Of a stretch of 64,000 nucleotides of DNA, positions 58,210 to 64,000 are shown piece after piece; positions within the stretch are counted from its first letter, which is position 1, and the number at the start of each line of letters is the position of its first letter. Both the position numbers and the translations under genes were made by a program. The notes below the pieces were generated by a model. The model was not told where the DNA came from. It searched no databases and saw only the letters and a program-made list of their open reading frames with translations. Source of the DNA: Mikania micrantha (Eukaryota; Streptophyta; Magnoliopsida; Asterales; Asteraceae); the NCBI GenBank assembly GCA_009363875.1, contig CM018694.1, positions 29,955,415 to 30,019,414 of the forward strand, read 5' to 3'.

Positions 58210-59000
58210 AACTCCTGAAAGACGAACGACTCTATGCCAAATTCTCCAAGTGTGAATTTTGGCTGAGAGAAGTTTAGTTTTTGGGTCATGTTATTAACAG
58301 TAATGGTATTCAGGTGGATCCTGCCAAGATTAAAGCAATCAAGAACTGGGATGTGCCCACAACACTGACAGAGATCAGATCCTTCCTAGGATTGGCATGT
58401 TATTACCGGAGATTCATTTCGAATTTCTCTAAGATAGCCTTGCCTCTCACCAAACTCACTCAGAAGAGCGAACCATTCGTGACACAGAAGAGAGAAGAGG
58501 CATTCCAAACACTGACACAAAGATTGTGCAATGCTCCAATCTTAACACTCCAGGAGGGCAATGATGACTTTGTAGTTTATTGTGATGCTTCTCATCAGGG
58601 ACTCGGTTGTGTTTTAATGCAACGAGACAAAGCTATTGCTTACACATCAAGAGAGCTGAAAATACATGAGAAAAACTACACAACACATGACTTAGAACTG
58701 GAGGTGTTGTCTTTGCTTTAAAGATTTGGAGACACTACCTGTATGGTACCAAATGCACTATCTTCACAGATCACAAGAGTTTACAGCACATATTTGATCA
58801 GAAGGAGCTTAACATGAGACAGAGACGTTGGGTTGAGCTCCTGAATGATTATGATTGTGTGATCAAATACCATCCGGGCAAAGCCAATGTTGTGGCTGAT
58901 GCTTTGAGCCGGAAGGAAAGAGTCAAACCCTTGCGCGTTTGGGCAATGGGAATGACCGTGCAAACAAGTCTGAGAGATCAAATCATACGAGCACAACAAG
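58210..59000 (+). pseudogene. pol: element A: end of RT, RNase H
   Basis: After the CTTGG duplication the RT thumb resumes in phase (RLYAKFSKCEFWLREV). A TAG near 58275 interrupts it. It then reads FLGHVINSNGIQVDPAKIKA and the connection (SFLGLACYYRRFISNF). RNase H follows with VVYCDASHQGLGCVLMQ and HEKNYTTHDLELE. A one-base change near 58700 shifts the frame, which goes on as TDHKSLQHIFDQ, RQRRWVELLNDYD and HPGKANVVADALSRKERV. The RNase H residues are all visible, but in two frames. This part belonged to the same RT as 29311-30061, 28 kb to the left. Confidence 0.92.
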
Positions 59001-60421
59001 AAACAATGGCAAGAAACAATTTAAAGCATGAGCTTGATTGTGGAGCCGAGAAACATTTTGAGACAAAACAAGATGGAGTTATCTACTTTCAGGATTGTGC
59101 ATGGATCCTGGCTGTAGATGAACTTCGAACACTCATACTTGACGAGGCACACACGACATGTTATTCCGTTCATCCTGGTGCCGACAAGATGTACCAAGAT
59201 CTCAGGTCATTATATTGGTGGCCAGGTATGAAAAGGATGTTGCTACTTACATTGGCAAATGCCTAACATGTGCCAAGGTCAAAGCTGAACACCAGAAACC
59301 ATCAGGTTTGCTGGAACAATCAGAGATACCACAATGGAAGTAGGAACAAATAGCTATGGATTTTATTACCAAGATACCCCGTACTTCCAGCGGACACGAT
59401 TCTATATGGGTCATCATTGATCGATTGACCAAGTCCGCTCACTTCTTACCGATCAGAGAAAACTACAACATGGATAAACTAGCAAGACTTTATGTAGATG
59501 AAATAGTAGTACGCCACGGTGTGCCCTTATCTATTATTTCAGACCAGGACAGTCGATTTACATTGCGGTTCTGGCAATCATTACAACAATCCTTAGGGAC
59601 AAGTGTTAACTTGAGCACCGCTTATCATCCACAAACGGATGGACAAAGCGAGCGAAAAATTCAAACCCTGGAGGATATGTTGAGAACATGCATCCTAGAC
59701 TTCGGCGGAAGTTGGGATAAACATTTACCACTTATTGAGTTCTCCTACAACAACCGCTACCACAACAGTATTGGATGTGCTCCGTTCGAAGCATTATATA
59801 GTAGAAAATGTCGGTCTCCAATTTGTTGAACCGAAGTGGGAGACAACAGAATCACTGGGCCTGAACTTATTCAGGAGACTACTGATAAGATAGCCCAGAT
59901 CCAACAGAGACTACAAGCAACACGTAGCCGCCAAAAAAGTTAAGCAGACAAACGGCGAAAGCCTTTGGAATTCCATGTGGGTGACCGAGTCATGTTGAAA
60001 GTGTCCCCATGGTAAGGCATGGTTCGTTTTCGGGCTAAAGGCAAATTAGCACCAAGGTATGTTGGACCGTTTGAGATAACTCACCGCATAGGTCCTGTGG
60101 CATACATACTCAGACTCCCTGATGAACTCAGTGGAGTACACGACGTATTTCGTGTATCAAAACTCAAGAGATGTCTCGCTGATGAATCATTGATCATACC
60201 TCTAGAAGAGATACAAAGTGGATGAACAATTACATTTCATTGAAAAACCTGTAGAGATTATGGATCGTGAAGTCAAGAGACTGAAACGAAGCCGTATTCC
60301 TATTGTAAAGGTTTGTTGGAACTCCAAGCGTGGACCAGAATTTACCTGGGAGCGTGAGGATCACATGAAGACAAAGTATCCCCACCTGTTTGAAGAAGTA
60401 GTGCCTGACAATGATACTTAA
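59001..60421 (+). pseudogene. pol: element A: integrase with chromodomain-like end, broken
   Basis: The zinc-binding part is SVHPGADKMYQDLRSLYWWPGM, then a frame change near 59235 and CLTCAKVKAEH. A TAG at 59341 precedes the core. The core is open from 59356 to 59829 with MDFITKIP (Asp), IISDQDSRF (Asp) and the Glu in QSERKIQTLEDML. Stops follow near 59827, 59941 and 60013. The GPF/Y-like module (LAPRYVGPFEITHRIG) reads to 60225. A shift near 60218 leads to the chromodomain-like end (VEIMDREVKRLKRSRIPIVK, TWERED) and the stop at 60421. Confidence 0.92.
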
Positions 60422-60442
60422 ATTTCGGGACTAAATTAATTT

Positions 60443-60455
60443 AACAAAGGGAGAC
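60443..60455 (+). other. polypurine tract of element A
   Basis: AACAAAGGGAGAC stands directly before TGTGACAGCC of the 3' LTR, behind AATTTCGGGACTAAATT. Confidence 0.82.
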
Positions 60456-61008
60456 TGTGACAGCCAGTACCTGATCGTCCGGCAAGTCCGTACGGTATGT
60501 GTACATTTACTATTTACTGTGTGTAAATACAATGTGTAAACAGTGTGTAACAACAGAGCTCAGAAAACAAACAACAGTTGTACGTGTTTAAGTGAAAACT
60601 TAAACACTGTAAGTGCAACAACTCATGATAAACAACAGTTGTATGTATTTAAGTGAAAACTTAAGCACAGTTTATACAACAAATCAAGAGAAACAACAGA
60701 GTACAAACAAACGACAAGAACACAACAGTTGCGATCTGATATCCATAGATGACAGGAATCAGATGGCCAAAAACTTAGTATGAAAACAATGTGAAAACAG
60801 GAAGTTTAGTTGAGTCTGTCAGTGAGGAAACACAATTCTAAACATAAGTGAAGTGTTGTTTCAGAATAACGAACTGACAGCGTGTTTGCGTGGATAACGA
60901 TTCACTCAAACATATCTGTAAGTTCATAGTTCTGAAATGATGACTGAAAAGTAGAAAAAACAAATCACAAAGTGAAACCATCGTCGTGTTCGTTCGGGGG
61001 ACGATTCG
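60456..61008 (+). repeat. start of the 3' LTR of element A, cut by LTR G
   Basis: It matches 16993-17549 with roughly 7% differences by eye. It is interrupted after ACGATTCG at 61008 by the reverse LTR G. The remainder is outside the window. Confidence 0.88.
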
Positions 61009-62029
61009 TGTAACACACCGAGCCGGCGGGCCGGAACGTGTGTCCCGCCAGGCAGAAGGTTCTCAGGGCGCGATATCGGGAGATGATAATCATGATGATC
61101 AGATTGTTTACATAGCATCAACATTGAGAATAACTAAATCACAAATAGCATTAAACTAGGATTACAAAGTTAAATTAAATCTGTCAATGTTTGATAATTT
61201 AACTGAGTAAACCTATCAAAAGAATCAAATGTTTAATATCTTGTAACTATACAAGATATCAAAAGTGATTCACAACAAACACAAAATATGTGCTTCACAA
61301 AACTACTAGGTCCTCTACTGGGCATCCTAGCATGCATTCCTGAGCCTTAGCTTAATCCTGTACATCACATGAGAAAGCATGAAAGAAAACAAAGTCAACA
61401 CAATGGTTGGTGAGTTCATGTAGTTTAGTATTTGAAAAATAGCTTTTGCAAATCCCTTTTTAGATAACAACCTTAACCTCACTAACATCACATGTATCAT
61501 CCAACTCGGTATGCTTATGTATAGGGCATACGAAAGGGTCGAGCCTACAACCCGCCCAGACGCCATCCCACCACATACTTAGCCACATATGACATTGTTG
61601 TTAATGATAATTAAGCGATTTACCTACCATCCAATCCCATTTCCATCATAGCGTTAGCATTCTGTTTAAAAGTTTACATCGTGCACACAATAGCATTTGC
61701 ATGTCTAGTTTGAGATTTACCTTTATGGACAACTGAACACCCTAAGGAATCCAGTATCAATCCATAAGGAACTAGATTGATTAGCAATATCGGTGTTTTG
61801 ATAAAGGGTTCCCAAGATGACACAAAGTCAACTAAAGGAAACCCGAATCATCCTAGTCGCACATCACAACACATGGGTGGAAAATAAGGAATCACTGTAT
61901 GGCAAGCACTGAGAGGCCAACAGTCTGCTCCTCAAAGTCCTGACTATGAGGAACACCCTATGGCAAGCACTAAGAGGCCAGTCGGTCCGTTCCACAATAG
62001 CCGATAGATTTAGCATACAAGTTTATAGC

Positions 62030-62640
62030 ATTCACATAGCCTGGCATTTACGTATCTTGTGCACATATACTAGCTTTGCATTAGCATAGTTTAGCATTCA
62101 CGTATCTTGTGCACAAATACTAGCCTTCACGCAGCCTGGCATTTACGTATCTTGTGCACAGATACTAGCTTTGCTTTAGCATAGTTTAGCATTCACGTAT
62201 CTCATGCAAAAATACTAGCTTGTTGTCTTAGCATTTCAAACCAATCAAGCATACAAAGGTCAAAAACATTTCAAGCACTTCGAGCATTCGAGCATATCAA
62301 GCGTATCAAGCATATCAAGCATATAAGTCTCTCTGAGTTTGAACATTCAAGCTTTCAAGGTTAGTTTATAAGAGCATCTCAAGATTCTAGTCTTTGCTTT
62401 CTTTGCATATTAGAAGCATCCAAGGTTTTAAGCAAATTAGTATAAAAGTATGTAGTCTTAGCATGTAGTCTTAGCATGTAGAATTAGCATGTAGCATCAG
62501 CATATAGGTTAAGTGTATGAAGCGTTAGCATTTAGAGTAAGTCTTAGCTTTTAGCTTTAAGAATAAGTGTAATCAGCATAAGCATTAGTATTAGCATTAT
62601 GAATAAGTATAAAAGCATTTACGAAACATTTAAACATTTG
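62030..62640. repeat. degenerate tandem repeats in LTR G
   Basis: At 62030-62230 a unit with TTAGCATTCACGTATCTTGT and GCACAAATACTAGC recurs about four times. At 62230-62340 there are AAGCATATC repeats, and at 62450-62630 TTAGCATGTAG / AGCATTAG repeats. Confidence 0.7.
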
Positions 62641-63635
62641 TTTAAATTGTATAAACATGCTTCTCAGTCCCGAAGTAAAAGTCAAGATAGTTTGAAAAGG
62701 GACAATGAACTCACATGTGTTGCTAAGTAAGAATTACAACAGATAATGCGCGCTCGTTGATTGTAGCTTAAGTATCTTCAACACCTGAGTTGTATTACGA
62801 GATTCGAATACTATAAGTCTTTATAATAGACGCAGACTAGGGTTTTGGGCTTTGGTGTGCATCTAAGTGTCCTACGTTACTAATGTGTTGCTATAATTTC
62901 ATCTAACTAGTCTAAATGTATAATCCGTTTATAAACATTATCCCATGAATAGTTGCTATATAAGCCTTAGTCATGTAAAGCTTATGTTGGTTATATTCAA
63001 TGCCCTTGATTAAGACATTTTAAATCAATTCAATTTAGGTCGAATCATTAAGTTAAAATCATTTAATCAAACTGTAAAGGAGTTTGTAAATCAATTTTTT
63101 TTTATTTTTTAAAACCATAATTTATGATAAAGTAATTATAAGTTAATAGGTTGGACTTAAGTTAACCTTACTTGGTTAACTCTAGGTCTATTGTTAAATC
63201 TTTGCTTTCCATAATTCTTTGATCGCTTGTGAGTATAACTTAGCCCGAAAATTTTGATGGAACTATCGGACTTAGTTGTATACTTCATAGCATTCACTAA
63301 GCATGAATTAACACCCACACTTAGTTACCTCCTTGATTCTTGAAATTCATGCTTTATGTTTGAAATAGTTATACCCCTTGATGTTGTTGCATTAATCTTT
63401 GTTTACCCTCAATCCCACGTGATTGACAAGATATATTTTTAGCATTTGTTTAACAAAGTATTGGTGTCTCAATCCTTAGCATGAAAAGCTTACAAGCTTA
63501 TCACCTTTATTTAAAATTTGGTTGGCTTCATGTTAGGAAACCCTAATAACTTCCCATGAACGTATACCCCACGCATGCAACATCCTTAACCAACCCATGC
63601 ATACGATTCTGTACTCATGGTCACGTAGTAGCTTG

Positions 63636-63950
63636 GCCGAATAGGAGAGTCTTAGCCGAATGAGGCTTCACCCGACCGAATAGCTTCTGGCTGACCGAAC
63701 CAGCACCTAGGCCGTATGTAGAAGGGCCGAGCGAATAGGGTGTGGCCGATATCAAGTCTGGCCGAAGGGACCTAAGCGAATGAGTAGAGTGGCGAATGGG
63801 TTGGGACCGAATGGATGCATGATCGAATGAGCAAGGGGCGACTGAGATTTGGCTGACCGAATGAAAGGAATGGGGCCATTCGGTCGAAGGTAGCCATTCG
63901 GCCCACCTGCATCATAACCCATTTGGCCGTTCGACCTTTCTCAACGCAGC
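63636..63950. repeat. GCCGAATG/CATTCGGC block in LTR G
   Basis: GCCGAATGAG, GACCGAATGG, GGCCATTCGGTCGAAGG and similar words recur every 15-25 bases, as in LTR A and in the copia element. Confidence 0.75.
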
Positions 63951-64000
63951 CTCCCATTTTTTGAGTGAAATGGCTAGAGTTTGCAATGGAACATGTTCCT

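Larger units (their letters stand above)
16993..61008 (+). mobile_element. Element A: old Tekay-like Ty3/gypsy retrotransposon, dispersed by nested insertions
   Basis: The own parts of A are the 5' LTR (16993-23396, holding a 2.15-kb solo LTR), primer site, gag (23572-24840), protease and RT (24848-25219, 29311-30061), the rest of pol (58210-60421), polypurine tract and the start of the 3' LTR (60456-61008). Each break carries a 5-bp duplication, and removing the insert puts the reading frame back in phase. The C-terminal chromodomain-like segment and tRNA-iMet primer site point to the Tekay/Del lineage. The first 550 bases of the two LTRs differ by roughly 7% by eye, and the ORFs hold many stops. 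A is therefore the oldest Ty3/gypsy layer here. Its right end is outside the window. Confidence 0.9.
61009..64000 (-). mobile_element. LTR G, reverse orientation, inserted in the 3' LTR of A and running off the window
   Basis: On the minus strand it ends CCGGCTCGGTGTGTTACA at 61009. It shares the conserved end block, the GTGGTGGGATGG and TATA-like block (61509-61531, as TATACATAAG), and the AATGCGCGCTCGTTG region (near 62745) with the LTR of element C. It has repeat zones at 62030-62640 and a GCCGAATG block at 63636-63950. Whether it is solo or part of an element cannot be seen. The candidate duplication is ATTCG (61004-61008). Confidence 0.8.

Overview
This window is plant nuclear DNA made almost entirely of nested LTR retrotransposons. 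I see no host gene, rRNA or tRNA gene. The evidence is a Ty1/copia SIRE/Maximus-type pol with a downstream env-like ORF, an Athila-type Ty3/gypsy element with a tRNA-Asp primer site, and several chromodomain Ty3/gypsy (Tekay/Del-like) elements with tRNA-iMet primer sites and LTRs of 2 to 4.9 kb. A eudicot with a large genome fits, and a composite (Asteraceae) is my guess. The taxon cannot be fixed from the sequence alone.

Layout. (1) 1-16518: 3' part of a plus-strand SIRE-like copia element, with the end of pol, an inter-ORF region, a broken env-like ORF, a polypurine tract and a 3' LTR. At 2307-10318 it is split by a complete, young, Athila-like element that carries only gag and protease (TSD TTAAG). 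(2) 16519-16992: CAT-rich spacer. (3) 16993 to the right edge: an old plus-strand Tekay-like element, called A, spread over 44 kb by insertions. These are a reverse solo LTR in its 5' LTR (20710-22861, TSD ACTTG), a solo LTR E in its protease (25220-29305, TSD CTCAA), a 28-kb minus-strand element C in its reverse transcriptase (30062-58204, TSD CTTGG), and an LTR G in its 3' LTR (61009 to the edge). Element C itself carries a solo LTR D (32764-37043, TSD TATAC) and a complete plus-strand element B (38965-51686, TSD ATACA), both in its 3' LTR.

How the pieces work. All coding regions are retroelement gag, protease, RT, RNase H, integrase or accessory ORFs, and nearly all carry stops or frameshifts. 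The Athila-like element has LTRs about 0.5% different by eye and lacks RT, RNase H and integrase. It must therefore have moved using enzymes supplied by another element.

The most unusual material is non-coding. Element B has a 3.9-kb leader holding an extra ORF and an array of about 65-70 thirty-base units, each a small hairpin, with paired changes in the stem. Clusters of short palindromes (CATTCGGCGAATG type and TCGCG-NNN-CGCGA type) recur in unrelated element families. A TATA-containing block, ATGCCCTATATATAAGCAT, is kept at a similar place in all the long Tekay-like LTRs. All counts and identities given here were made by eye.
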